In this document: positions 44,246 through 52,175 of the stretch, piece by piece
Layout: every line of letters starts with the position of its first letter
Numbering within the stretch: position 1 is the first letter of the stretch
From: Alcaligenaceae bacterium SAGV5
GTDB lineage: Bacteria; Pseudomonadota; Gammaproteobacteria; Burkholderiales; Burkholderiaceae_B
DNA length: 64,000 bases
Reading direction: 5' to 3'
Assembly (NCBI GenBank): GCA_009360345.1
Contig: SPDP01000001.1
Coordinates: 1,364,001 to 1,428,000, forward strand
Made by a program: the position numbers and the translations under genes
The notes under the pieces: generated by a model
Database searches by the model: none
Seen by the model: the letters and a program-made list of their open reading frames with translations, nothing else
Told to the model about the DNA's origin: nothing

Positions 44246-45141
44246 TCAATCCACGCATAGACCATCGTACCCCCATCATCGTCTACGGCATGTCGGGGCG
44301 CGCGGGCAGCATGCACACCCGCTTGATGCGCCGCTACGGTACGCGCATCGTCGCGGGAGTGTCGTCCCGGCCAACGGCCGACGAGGTCGACGGCATCCCG
44401 CTGTTCGCCGACTGCCGGAGCGCCGTGGCGGCGACCGGCGCCAGCACCTGCGTGGCGTTTGTCGGGGCCTATCACCTGCTGAACGCGATCGAGGACATGG
44501 TAGCCAGCGGCATCCGCTATCTGGTGACGCCCACCGAAGGCCTGCCGGTGCACGATGCATTGCGCGCCAGGCAACTGGCGGCCGCGGCGGGTGTCCTGTG
44601 GATAGGCGCGTCGACGCCGGGCATCGCCGTCGCGGGTGAGGCCAAGCTCGGTTTCCTGCCTGATGCCTCGCTGCGGCCGGGCCGGCTGGGGCTGATGTCG
44701 AAGTCCGGCACGCTGTCGTACGAGGCCGGCTACCGGCTTGCCCAGCGCGGCGTGGGAACCTCGGTATGGGTAGGGGTGGGCGGCGATCCGGTGAAGGGCC
44801 TGCGCTATGCCGACCTGGTGCCGTTCTACGCCGCGGACGAAGGCACGGACAGCCTGCTGATCATCGGCGAAATCGGCGGGCATGAAGAAGAGGAGCTTGC
44901 GGCGGCCCTGCTGAACCACGGCTTTGCCAAGCCGGTCTATGCGCTCATCGCCGGCCGCACGGCGCCGGAAGGTGTCGCGATGGGGCATGCGGGCGCGCTG
45001 GTACATGGCAGCCACGGTACCTTCCGGGCCAAGAAGGCGGCGTTGGAAGGCGCCGGCGTCGGCGTGTTCGACTCCCTGGCAAGCATGGTGGAGACAATCG
45101 CCGCGGCCGGCATTCCTTCGGACCGACCCTCGCGGCCCTAG
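44239..45141 (+). CDS. Succinyl-CoA synthetase alpha-like subunit (phospho-histidine subunit)
   Basis: 300 residues from the ATG at 44239. The CoA-binding Rossmann part has IVYGMSGRAGSMHTRLM, where the usual G-x-T-G-x-x-G is modified. The phospho-acceptor histidine is His250 in VAMGHAGALVHG. GLMSKSGTLSYEAGYRLAQRG and IIGEIGGHEEEE match the SucD ligase domain. With the beta-like partner it should form an ATP- or GTP-dependent CoA ligase that activates a carboxylic acid for the two crotonases. Its stop codon shares a CTAG with that of the convergent Bug gene. Confidence 0.86.
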   Translation: MLINPRIDHRTPIIVYGMSGRAGSMHTRLMRRYGTRIVAGVSSRPTADEVDGIPLFADCRSAVAATGASTCVAFVGAYHLLNAIEDMVASGIRYLVTPTEGLPVHDALRARQLAAAAGVLWIGASTPGIAVAGEAKLGFLPDASLRPGRLGLMSKSGTLSYEAGYRLAQRGVGTSVWVGVGGDPVKGLRYADLVPFYAADEGTDSLLIIGEIGGHEEEELAAALLNHGFAKPVYALIAGRTAPEGVAMGHAGALVHGSHGTFRAKKAALEGAGVGVFDSLASMVETIAAAGIPSDRPSRP

Positions 45142-46106
45142 TCGACCCGGATGTTCGCGGCCTTGACCAGCGCCTGGTACCGGGTCGTCTCGGCCTGCAC
45201 GCGGGCGCCCAGGGCCTGGGGGGTGGATGCCTGTATCTGGAGCCCCTGTTCGGCCATGGGCTGGACGATCTGGGGTGCGCGCAGGGCTTGGGTGACCAGC
45301 GCTGACAGGCGTTGCAGGATGGCCGGCGGGAGTCCCGCGGGCGCCCACAGCCCGTACCAGGACACCATGTCGAACCCGGGCAGCCCGGACTCGGCCACGG
45401 TGGGGACGCCGGGCAATTGCGGGACCCGCTGTCCGCTGGTGACCGCCAGGGCCTTCAGCTTGCCCGCCCGGACCAGGGGGAGCAGGGCCGGCATGGCCTC
45501 GATTCCGGCCGAGACGTGGTTGCCCGCGACGTCGTTGAGCATGGGGGCCGTGCCCTTGTAGGGCACGATCAGGAAGTCGAGCCCGGCTTCCCGCCGGATG
45601 GCTTCCTCGGCCAGGTGGCCCAGCGCGCCCACGGCAGGCGCTCCCAGCGAGTGCTTGCCGGGGTTGTCCCGCAGCAGGCGGGCGAAGCCGCTGAAATCGT
45701 CGACCGGCATGGATGGATTGGCCACCACCAGCATGGGCGTGGATCCCAGGTAGGAAACCGGCGTGAAGTCTTTCCGGACGTCGTAGGGGCTGTTGGTCGT
45801 GATGAGCGGATTGATCACGAACGTGGTGGCCTGCAGCAGCAGTGTCAGGCCGTCGGGCGGCGACTGCGCGACATGGTGGCTGCCGATCACGCCGCTTGCG
45901 CCCGCGCGGTTGTCCACGATGAACGCCACGCCGGCCTGGCTGGACAACTGCTGGGCCAGCAGCCGCGCGAGCTGGTCGACGGTGCCGCCAGGAGGGTAGG
46001 GCACGACGATGCGTACCGGCTTGTCGGGATAGCCGGCGGCCCTGAGCGGGGCGCCGCAGACAAGCATGAGAACCAGGGCCGGAATCCAGACTGCGTAGCG
46101 TTTCAT
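45138..46106 (-). CDS. Bug-family periplasmic receptor (TctC-like)
   Basis: 322 residues from the ATG at 46106 (MKRYAVWIPALVLML), chosen because upstream in-frame codons lack signal-peptide character. The leader ends near RAAG-YPDKPV. It has VPYPPGGTVDQLARLL, VDNRAGASGVIGSHHVA, IVPYKGTAPMLNDVAG and WYGLWAPAGLPPAIL. It is divergent from the DHDPS-family gene across the AT-rich spacer and converges on the ligase operon with a 4-base overlap. No regulator is fused to it; it probably serves the lyase opposite. Confidence 0.88.
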   Translation of the reverse strand: MKRYAVWIPALVLMLVCGAPLRAAGYPDKPVRIVVPYPPGGTVDQLARLLAQQLSSQAGVAFIVDNRAGASGVIGSHHVAQSPPDGLTLLLQATTFVINPLITTNSPYDVRKDFTPVSYLGSTPMLVVANPSMPVDDFSGFARLLRDNPGKHSLGAPAVGALGHLAEEAIRREAGLDFLIVPYKGTAPMLNDVAGNHVSAGIEAMPALLPLVRAGKLKALAVTSGQRVPQLPGVPTVAESGLPGFDMVSWYGLWAPAGLPPAILQRLSALVTQALRAPQIVQPMAEQGLQIQASTPQALGARVQAETTRYQALVKAANIRVD

Positions 46107-46416
46107 GGGGGCCGCCTGTGCAGGTGAGGGGGGAGCGGATGATCTCGTGGGATGCCTGATTCTCTGGTTGTAAATGGTATTCGTCAACAAATTTATGTTG
46201 AATTCTTCAATTTGTCGGAGGTCGTATAGACCAGTAAATGAAGTCTTGTTTTTGTTTAAGTTATTGATTTTAAATAAATTATTATGTCTTATTGTTCGTC
46301 TTCGTCATCAGTTTGAGGGTTGGAATGTTTTTGTAGAATACAAATTTATTGGTTGATATCATGAATGACCGATGCAGTGCGGATCCTCCGCGCGTCGCCA
46401 TTCTGGAGAATCGATC
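46107..46416. promoter_or_regulatory. AT-rich divergent intergenic region (Bug / DHDPS-family)
   Basis: 310 bases without a supportable gene, strikingly AT-rich from about 46170 to 46370 compared with its surroundings. It contains TTGAATTCTTCAA (5-3-5 dyad near 46199-46211), the inverted pair ACAAATT (46187) / AATTTGT (46209), and TTTGTAGAATACAAA (46330-46344). It should hold the divergent promoters of both neighbouring genes. A 60-codon frame inside it has no coding character. Confidence 0.6.
46330..46344. promoter_or_regulatory. Dyad TTTGTAGAATACAAA, MarR-like operator candidate
   Basis: A perfect 6-3-6 inverted repeat 72 bases before the GTG of the DHDPS-family gene. TTGTA/TACAA half-sites are common in MarR operators, and a MarR gene lies at the far end of the lyase gene. 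The assignment is inference from position and pattern. Confidence 0.5.
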
Positions 46417-47418
46417 GTGACCCTCGAACTTCCCGCGTTGGCAACACGGCACTACACCACCATGGTGGTTCCCTGGAACCCGCAGGGAGAGCTGGACGAG
46501 GCGGCCCTGCGCCGTCTCGTGCGCTACTTCGCCGGCCATCCCCGCTTTCGCGAGCGGGGCGGCATCATCGCCAATCCCGACGCGGGCGAGATCTACTACC
46601 TGACCCCGGCCGAGAAACGCCGGGTCCTCGAGATCACGCTGGAGGAGGTGGGAGGCGCTTTTCCCGTGATTGCCGGGGTGTTCGACATGACGACCGCGGG
46701 CTGCGTCAGGGAAGCCGGGATCGCCAAGGCGTGCGGCGCGAGCGGGGTGTTCCTGATGCCGCCGATCGGTACCGGGGATCTCCTGATCAGCTGGGACCCG
46801 GTGCGCTATCCCGAGTACTGGCTCGACCAGATCCAGGCTATCGACGCCGCGGTGGACCTGCCGATCATCACGCACCCGGTCACGGCCCGTTCACCCCAGT
46901 GGGGCATCGGCATCCCGGGGGAGACGGCGCGGCTCATCTGCGAGCGCGTGCCCAACGTCATCGGCTGGAAGATGACCTACAACTATGAAGGGATGCGCCG
47001 GATGTGGCGGATGCTGCGCGAACTGGAGCGGCCGGTATCCATCATGGCGGCCTCGGGCCACCTGTTCCACGAGTTCCTTTCGCACGATCTGCTGGATGGC
47101 TCGGTGTCGGGGTCATGGAACTATGCCCTGGAGCCGATGATGCAGCACATCGACTGCCACGAGGCGGGGGACCGGGAAGGCGAGCGCCGGATCTGGCGCG
47201 AGGGCGGATTGCTGGCGCTGCACGAGTACATCTATTCGGACTACGCGCGGCTGCACCTGCGCTACAAGCTCGCCACGTGGCTGCATGGCGTCATTCCCCA
47301 CTACCGGATGCGGCCGCCGCTGCCCCGCCCCAAACAGGCCGAGATCGACACCATCCATGGCCTGTTGAAGGACTGCGGCATGGAGGTCATCGACGCCAGG
47401 CTCGCCAGGGCGGACTGA
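46417..47418 (+). CDS. Dihydrodipicolinate synthase (DapA/NAL) family lyase
   Basis: 333 residues from the GTG at 46417, chosen because GGAGAA lies about eight bases upstream; the ATG at 46372 would add an unlikely polar leader. It is a class I aldolase barrel with Schiff-base Lys185 in VIGWKMTYNY and NPDAGEIYYLTPAEKRRVLE. The Tyr of the usual YNxP segment is not apparent; the stretch reads ITHP. The C-terminal part is longer than DapA (about 292). Housekeeping lysine synthesis is unlikely; a catabolic aldolase or dehydratase for a 2-oxo or sugar acid is more plausible. Confidence 0.82.
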   Translation: MTLELPALATRHYTTMVVPWNPQGELDEAALRRLVRYFAGHPRFRERGGIIANPDAGEIYYLTPAEKRRVLEITLEEVGGAFPVIAGVFDMTTAGCVREAGIAKACGASGVFLMPPIGTGDLLISWDPVRYPEYWLDQIQAIDAAVDLPIITHPVTARSPQWGIGIPGETARLICERVPNVIGWKMTYNYEGMRRMWRMLRELERPVSIMAASGHLFHEFLSHDLLDGSVSGSWNYALEPMMQHIDCHEAGDREGERRIWREGGLLALHEYIYSDYARLHLRYKLATWLHGVIPHYRMRPPLPRPKQAEIDTIHGLLKDCGMEVIDARLARAD

Positions 47419-47436
47419 CGGGGACGGTGGCCGCCG

Positions 47437-47973
47437 CTACTCGTTCCGGGCGGCCCGCCTGCGAGGGGCGGGGCGGGGTGGCGCGGCATCGGGCTGTGGT
47501 CCTTCCAGCGAGGCCCGGACGGCCTGGTAGGCGTCCAGGCGCTCGTCCAGGGTGTTGAGCATCAGGAAGAACAGCGAGACGTCCCGCTGCTTGTAGCCGG
47601 CGAAGGCCGCGGCCTGCACCCGGTCGAGTTCGGCGGCGACCTGCCGGTAGACGCGCGCGCCGTCGTCGGACAGCTTCAGGATGGCGAGCCGCTTGTCCCG
47701 TTCTTCGGCCACGCGTTCGATCAAGCCGCGTTTTTCCAGTTCCTGGGCAGCCCGAGAGATGAAGGCGCGGTCGAACGTCACCCAGCGGGTCAGGTCCGCC
47801 ATGCGGGCGGGCTGGAACTTGGCGACGATGGCCAGGAGCTTCCATTGGTTGACGTTGAGTCCGGCATGCTGCTTGCAGATGCTTTCCATGACGCGCCGGA
47901 TCGAGGCGTGTGTCCTGGCGATCTGGTAGGTCAGGGAGGCGTCCAGCCTGATTTCGTTCCACGCCTGCGTCAT
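47437..47973 (-). CDS. MarR-family transcriptional regulator
   Basis: 178 residues from the ATG at 47973. The winged helix is at about 40-105: NVNQWKLLAIVAKF, then MADLTRWVTFDRAFISRAAQ (recognition helix) and a D-K-R wing (EERDKRLAILKLSDDG). N- and C-terminal helices form the dimer interface. A basic, proline-rich tail (PRPAPRRRAARNE) follows. It is convergent with the DHDPS-family gene, ending 18 bases from it. Likely role is control of the lyase and divergent Bug gene through the dyads in the AT-rich spacer. Confidence 0.87.
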   Translation of the reverse strand: MTQAWNEIRLDASLTYQIARTHASIRRVMESICKQHAGLNVNQWKLLAIVAKFQPARMADLTRWVTFDRAFISRAAQELEKRGLIERVAEERDKRLAILKLSDDGARVYRQVAAELDRVQAAAFAGYKQRDVSLFFLMLNTLDERLDAYQAVRASLEGPQPDAAPPRPAPRRRAARNE

Positions 47974-48077
47974 GAAGGGAAGCGCCGGATCGGGCGTGAT
48001 GGGGAAAGCCACGTATCGTAGTGGATTCTCGTGGCGGTGACGAGTTTTCGCATCGGCATCGTTCCCCTGGCGTGCCG

Positions 48078-48965
48078 TTACAGGTTCGCCGAAACGAAGT
48101 CGAGGAAGGCGCGGGTCTTGGCGGGCATCAGCCGCGTCGCCGTCAGCGCGTAGGCGGACACCGGCGGGGCGCTCCAGTCGTCCAGCACGCGCACCAGGCG
48201 GCCTTCGCGCACGTCCTGCCGGCACAGTTCCTCGGGAAGGATGGCGAGACCGCCACCGGCCTGCACCACGTGGCGGATGATGCCGACGCTGTTGAACGAC
48301 ATGGTGCCGCCGACCACGACCTCGGCGCGCCGGCGGCCGCTGCGCAGCCGCCAGACGCCCTGGTTGCCGACGTGGTCGATGCGGGTGCCCAGCACGCAGG
48401 TGTGCGCCGACAGGTCCGCCGGCGCGGCCGGTTCGCCGTGCGCCGCCAGATAGGCCGGCGATGCGTAGACATACATCGGGATGTCGGCGAGCTTCCTGGC
48501 CGTCAGGCCGGAGTCGGCCGGTTCGCCGAAGCAGATCGCGATGTCGCAGTTTTCGCTGATGGGATCGACCGGCCGCATGGTGAAGTCGAAATCCATGTGC
48601 AGTTCCGGGTGTTTCGCGGCGAACGCGGGCAGGTTGTCGATCAGGCGCAAGGCGAAGCTGGTGGGGATCGCCACGCGCAGGTGTCCCTGTACGCGATGCC
48701 GGGCGCTGAGCAATTCGTCGTGGGTGGCTTCCAGTCCTTCGAGCAGCGCGCGGCACGACGCGAAATAGTTCATGCCTTCCTCGGTCAACTGGACGATGCG
48801 CGTGGAGCGCTTGAGCAGGCGCAGCCCCACGTCCCGCTCCAGCTCGCGGATGCGCCGCGAGACGGTGGACTTGGGCAGGTCCAGCGCGGTCGCCGCCTTG
48901 GTGAAACTCCTGGCCTTGGCGACTTCGACGAATACCGCGACATTGCGCAGCAGTTCGGGTTTCAT
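48078..48965 (-). CDS. LysR-family transcriptional regulator
   Basis: 295 residues from the ATG at 48965, preceded by AGGAG. The HTH is KAATALDLPKSTVSRRIREL (about 21-40). The effector domain has the CrgA/DhcR-like pattern (GHLRVAIPTSFALRLI, MDFDFTMRPVDPI). It is divergent from the Bug-HyuA-FAH-HyuB operon with a 130-base gap containing TGGAACAATTATTTCCA. It is the probable regulator of that operon, with its own expression autoregulated from the same region. Confidence 0.9.
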   Translation of the reverse strand: MKPELLRNVAVFVEVAKARSFTKAATALDLPKSTVSRRIRELERDVGLRLLKRSTRIVQLTEEGMNYFASCRALLEGLEATHDELLSARHRVQGHLRVAIPTSFALRLIDNLPAFAAKHPELHMDFDFTMRPVDPISENCDIAICFGEPADSGLTARKLADIPMYVYASPAYLAAHGEPAAPADLSAHTCVLGTRIDHVGNQGVWRLRSGRRRAEVVVGGTMSFNSVGIIRHVVQAGGGLAILPEELCRQDVREGRLVRVLDDWSAPPVSAYALTATRLMPAKTRAFLDFVSANL

Positions 48966-48990
48966 CGGTGCTCCTGGATTGTGCCGTGGA

Positions 48991-49007
48991 TGGAACAATT
49001 ATTTCCA
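48991..49007. promoter_or_regulatory. LysR-type box TGGAACAATTATTTCCA
   Basis: TGGAA, seven bases, TTCCA: a perfect interrupted dyad of T-N11-A type, 25 bases before the LysR ATG and 89 before the Bug ATG. The flanking ATTGT (48979) / ACAAT (48995) pair may be a further half-site. Confidence 0.5.
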
Positions 49008-49095
49008 AAAGACCCGATTGAATCAACCCGCGGATTCGCCGACTATCTGCCCCATACCCATGGCCGCACGTAGACGGCGCACCAGGAGACATTCC

Positions 49096-50064
49096 ATGAG
49101 TCCTCGCAGAGCGTTGTTCGCCCTGGCCGCGCTGGCGGCCGTGCTGCCGGCCGTGGCTTCGGCCCAGGCCTATCCCTCCCGCCTGGTGCGGATCGTCATC
49201 GGCGTTCCGCCCGCGGGCGTGCAGGACCTGCTGGCGCGCGGCGTGGCCGAGCGGCTGTCCAAGGCCTGGGGCCAACCGGTCATCGTCGAGAACCGGCCCG
49301 GCGCCACCGGCAGCATCGCCGGCAATCAGGTCGCCAAGGCCGAGCCGGACGGCTATTCCATCCTGATGAGCACGGCCAACAACATGGAGGCCGCGCCGCT
49401 GCTGCAGAAGAATCTCCCGTTCGACCCGGTCAAGGATTTCATCCCGGTAGTCGGCCTGGCGCAGGTCCGGTCGGTGGTCTCCATCAGCAACGGCATTGCC
49501 GCCAGCAACGTCAAGGAACTCGCCGCGCTGGCGCACAAGCAGCCGGGCACTTTCAATTACGGAAGCTGGGGGGTCGGCAGCGTCGCCCATCTCGATGCCG
49601 CCGCTTTCGCCAAGAGCATCGATGCCGAGTTCTCGCACATCCCCTACAAGGGCGGCAACGAACTCATGCTGGCGCTGGCTTCCAACCAGGTGCAGATGGC
49701 GGTGACCACGGTCAGCACCGCGTTGCCGTTGGCCAGGCAGGGCCGCATCAAGACGATCGCCTACACCGGCAACCAGCGCTCCAAGCTGCTGCCCGATGTT
49801 CCGACGCTGGGCGAGCTTGGCTATACCTTCGACCGTCCGAGCGGGGTGTTCTCGTTCTACCTGCCCGCGGGCACGCCCAGGGCGATCGTCGACAAGCTTG
49901 CCGAGGACACCGCCAGGATCGTCAACGCGCCGGCGTTCGCCGACGAGTTCCTCGACATCAATGGCATGGAGACTTATCCCTATCGCGGCGCCGAGCTGGC
50001 GAAGCAACTGGACGCCTCGCGCAAGAACTACCTGGCGCGCATGAAAGACCTCAAGATCGATTGA
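49096..50064 (+). CDS. Bug-family periplasmic receptor (TctC-like)
   Basis: 322 residues from the ATG at 49096 after AGGAGA. The leader ends near ASAQ-AYPSRLV. The pocket loop reads IGVPPAGVQDLLARG instead of the usual P-P-G-G, so the carboxylate contact may differ. The rest is normal: VENRPGATGSIAGNQVA, HIPYKGGNELMLALAS and FYLPAGTPRAIVDK. It is first in an operon with hydantoinase/oxoprolinase subunits and a FAH-family enzyme, so a cyclic amide or acylated acid is a possible ligand. Confidence 0.88.
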   Translation: MSPRRALFALAALAAVLPAVASAQAYPSRLVRIVIGVPPAGVQDLLARGVAERLSKAWGQPVIVENRPGATGSIAGNQVAKAEPDGYSILMSTANNMEAAPLLQKNLPFDPVKDFIPVVGLAQVRSVVSISNGIAASNVKELAALAHKQPGTFNYGSWGVGSVAHLDAAAFAKSIDAEFSHIPYKGGNELMLALASNQVQMAVTTVSTALPLARQGRIKTIAYTGNQRSKLLPDVPTLGELGYTFDRPSGVFSFYLPAGTPRAIVDKLAEDTARIVNAPAFADEFLDINGMETYPYRGAELAKQLDASRKNYLARMKDLKID

Positions 50065-50080
50065 AGAGAGCATTTCCGCA

Positions 50081-52144
50081 ATGAACCAACTTTCCGAATC
50101 CGCGATGCCATCGTCGTTGCGGGTCGCCGTCGACATCGGCGGCACGTTCACCGACCTGGCCGCGGTCGACCCGCGTACCGGCGAGCGCTGGTTCGCCAAG
50201 GCGTCGACCACGCCCGACGATCCGTCGCGCGGCATCCGCGACTGCCTGGCCAAGCTGGGCAGATCGCCCGAGGAGTTCGAGACTTTCGTGCATGGCACCA
50301 CGCTGGTCATCAATGCGTGCCTGGAAAAGAAGGGGGCGCGGACGGCCCTGATCACCACCGACGGTTTTCGCGATGTCCTGGAGATCGGCCGGGGCAACCG
50401 CACCGAGTCTTTCAATTACCTGTTCAAGCGCCATGAACCCTTCGTGCCGCGCGAGTTCCGGCTCGAAGCGAACGAACGCATGGGCGCCGACGGCAAGGCG
50501 GTCGTGCCGCTCGACGAGGCGCAATTGCGCGAGGTGCTGGCAGAGGCCAGGCGCAAAGGCGCCGAGGCCATCGCCATCTGCTTCCTGCACTCCTATCGCA
50601 ACCCCGAGCACGAACAGCGCGCGGCCGAGATCGCGGCCGAGTGCGGCGACTGGTTCGTCACGGCATCGCATACGCTGTCGCAGGAGTATCGCGAATACGA
50701 ACGCACGTCCACCGTCGTGCTCAATGCCTTCGTCGGGCCCAAGGTCAGCACCTACCTGGGCAAGCTCGAGACGCTGCTGGGCGAAAGCGGCTTCAAGGGC
50801 AGGTTCTTCCTGATGGAGTCGAACGGCGGCGTGGCCGACGTCGCGACCGTCAAGCGCCTGCCCGTGCTGCTGATGGAGTCGGGGCCGGTCGGCGGCATTG
50901 CCGGCGCGATCAAGCTTGGCGAGAAACTGGGACGGCGCAACCTCATCACCTTCGACATGGGCGGCACGACGGCCAAGAGCGCGCTCGTGCAGGACGGGGT
51001 GGTCAGCTTCGATTCGCTGTATTACGTCGACGGATTCGAGCACGGCTATCCGTTGCAGACCTCGGTGGTGGACATGGTCGAGGTGGGCGCCGGCGGCGGC
51101 AGCATCGCGGCGATCGACGAACTGGGCGCGCTGCGCGTCGGACCGCGCAGCGCCGGGGCCTATCCCGGACCGGCGGCCTATGGCCTGGGCAACGAGCAGC
51201 CCACCGTCACCGACGCCAACATCGCGCTCGGGCGGCTGGATCCTTCGCGCTTTCTTGGCGGTGAGATGAAGATCGACGGCGACTTGTCGCTGAAGGCGCT
51301 CCAGACCCTGGGCGCGAAACTGGGCTACGACGCCCGCACGATGGCCGCGGGCATCATCCAGATCGCCAACGTGACGATGTCGGGCGCGTTGCGCCGCGTC
51401 TCGATCGAACGCGGCAAGGATCCGCGGGACTTCACCCTGGTGGCCTGCGGCGGCAACGGTCCGCTGCATGCCGCCGAACTGGCCGAGGAACTCGGCATCC
51501 GCAGCTTGCTGATCCCCAGCATGCCCGCGCATTTCTCGGCGTTCGGCATGCTGTACGCCGATGCCCGCTACGATGCCTCGCGTACCTGGACCTGCGACCT
51601 GCCCGAGGGCGGGGCGGAGGTTCCCGGCCTGGCCGGCGTGCTGCGCACGCTCGAGGAGGGCCTGGCCGGCACCGTGGCCGAGAAGCTCGGGTCGCCGCGC
51701 GAGGTGCGGTTCGAGAACTATGCCGAGATGCGCTATCGCGGCCAGGACCAGACGGTCAAGGTGCGGCTGCTGGACGACCTGAGCCCGGCGGCGCTCAAGC
51801 GCGGTTTCGACCAGATCTACGCGGAACGCTACGGCCACGTCAGTCCCATCGCGGTGCAGATCGTGTCGCTGCGCGTGAGCTGCCAGGCGGCGCTGGGGGA
51901 CGGGCAGGACGCCAGCGTGCCGTCGGCGCGCGCGCACGAGGCCTCCGCCTCGCGCCAGGTCTATTCGACCAAGGCCGGCGCTTTCCAGGCCTATGCCGTG
52001 CACCGCCGCGGCGGCATGGCCCGTGGCGCGTCCTATCCGGGACCGTGCCTGGTCGAGGATCACGCGACCACCACGCACGTGCCGCAGGGGTGGGACGTCA
52101 GGCTGCTCGAGGACGACGTGCTGGAGATGACATGGAGCGAATGA
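50081..52144 (+). CDS. Hydantoinase/oxoprolinase family protein, HyuA-type ATPase subunit
   Basis: 687 residues. The N-terminal hydantoinase domain begins with the phosphate-binding AVDIGGTFTDLAAVD and FVHGTTLVINACLEKKGART. The ASKHA-type core contains LITFDMGGTTAKSALVQDG, VGAGGGSIAAID and VACGGNGPLHAAELAEELGI. These enzymes use ATP to open amide rings (5-oxoproline, N-methylhydantoin) or, in acetone- and acetophenone-carboxylase relatives, to carboxylate ketones. The matching HyuB subunit lies two genes downstream with a FAH-family gene between them. Substrate not determined. Confidence 0.87.
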   Translation: MNQLSESAMPSSLRVAVDIGGTFTDLAAVDPRTGERWFAKASTTPDDPSRGIRDCLAKLGRSPEEFETFVHGTTLVINACLEKKGARTALITTDGFRDVLEIGRGNRTESFNYLFKRHEPFVPREFRLEANERMGADGKAVVPLDEAQLREVLAEARRKGAEAIAICFLHSYRNPEHEQRAAEIAAECGDWFVTASHTLSQEYREYERTSTVVLNAFVGPKVSTYLGKLETLLGESGFKGRFFLMESNGGVADVATVKRLPVLLMESGPVGGIAGAIKLGEKLGRRNLITFDMGGTTAKSALVQDGVVSFDSLYYVDGFEHGYPLQTSVVDMVEVGAGGGSIAAIDELGALRVGPRSAGAYPGPAAYGLGNEQPTVTDANIALGRLDPSRFLGGEMKIDGDLSLKALQTLGAKLGYDARTMAAGIIQIANVTMSGALRRVSIERGKDPRDFTLVACGGNGPLHAAELAEELGIRSLLIPSMPAHFSAFGMLYADARYDASRTWTCDLPEGGAEVPGLAGVLRTLEEGLAGTVAEKLGSPREVRFENYAEMRYRGQDQTVKVRLLDDLSPAALKRGFDQIYAERYGHVSPIAVQIVSLRVSCQAALGDGQDASVPSARAHEASASRQVYSTKAGAFQAYAVHRRGGMARGASYPGPCLVEDHATTTHVPQGWDVRLLEDDVLEMTWSE

Positions 52145-52175
52145 GATCCGCGCGACACGGGCGCAGGGAACTGCC

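Noticed and set aside
43106..45141. Housekeeping sucCD
   Set aside because: Both subunits deviate at conserved glycine loops and sit in an operon with crotonases and a Bug receptor, away from TCA-cycle genes.
46174..46356. A 60-codon frame in the AT-rich spacer
   Set aside because: The hydrophobic look comes from AT-rich codons. It has no ribosome-binding site and lies in a promoter region.
46417..47418. Lysine-pathway dapA
   Set aside because: It is longer than DapA, the YNxP region is altered, and the neighbours are a MarR regulator and a Bug receptor.
47437..50415. A 992-codon open frame on the minus strand
   Set aside because: It contains the real MarR gene only at its end. The rest is antisense to LysR, Bug and HyuA or off-frame, with low-complexity Arg/His/Gln-rich translation typical of GC-rich shadow frames.
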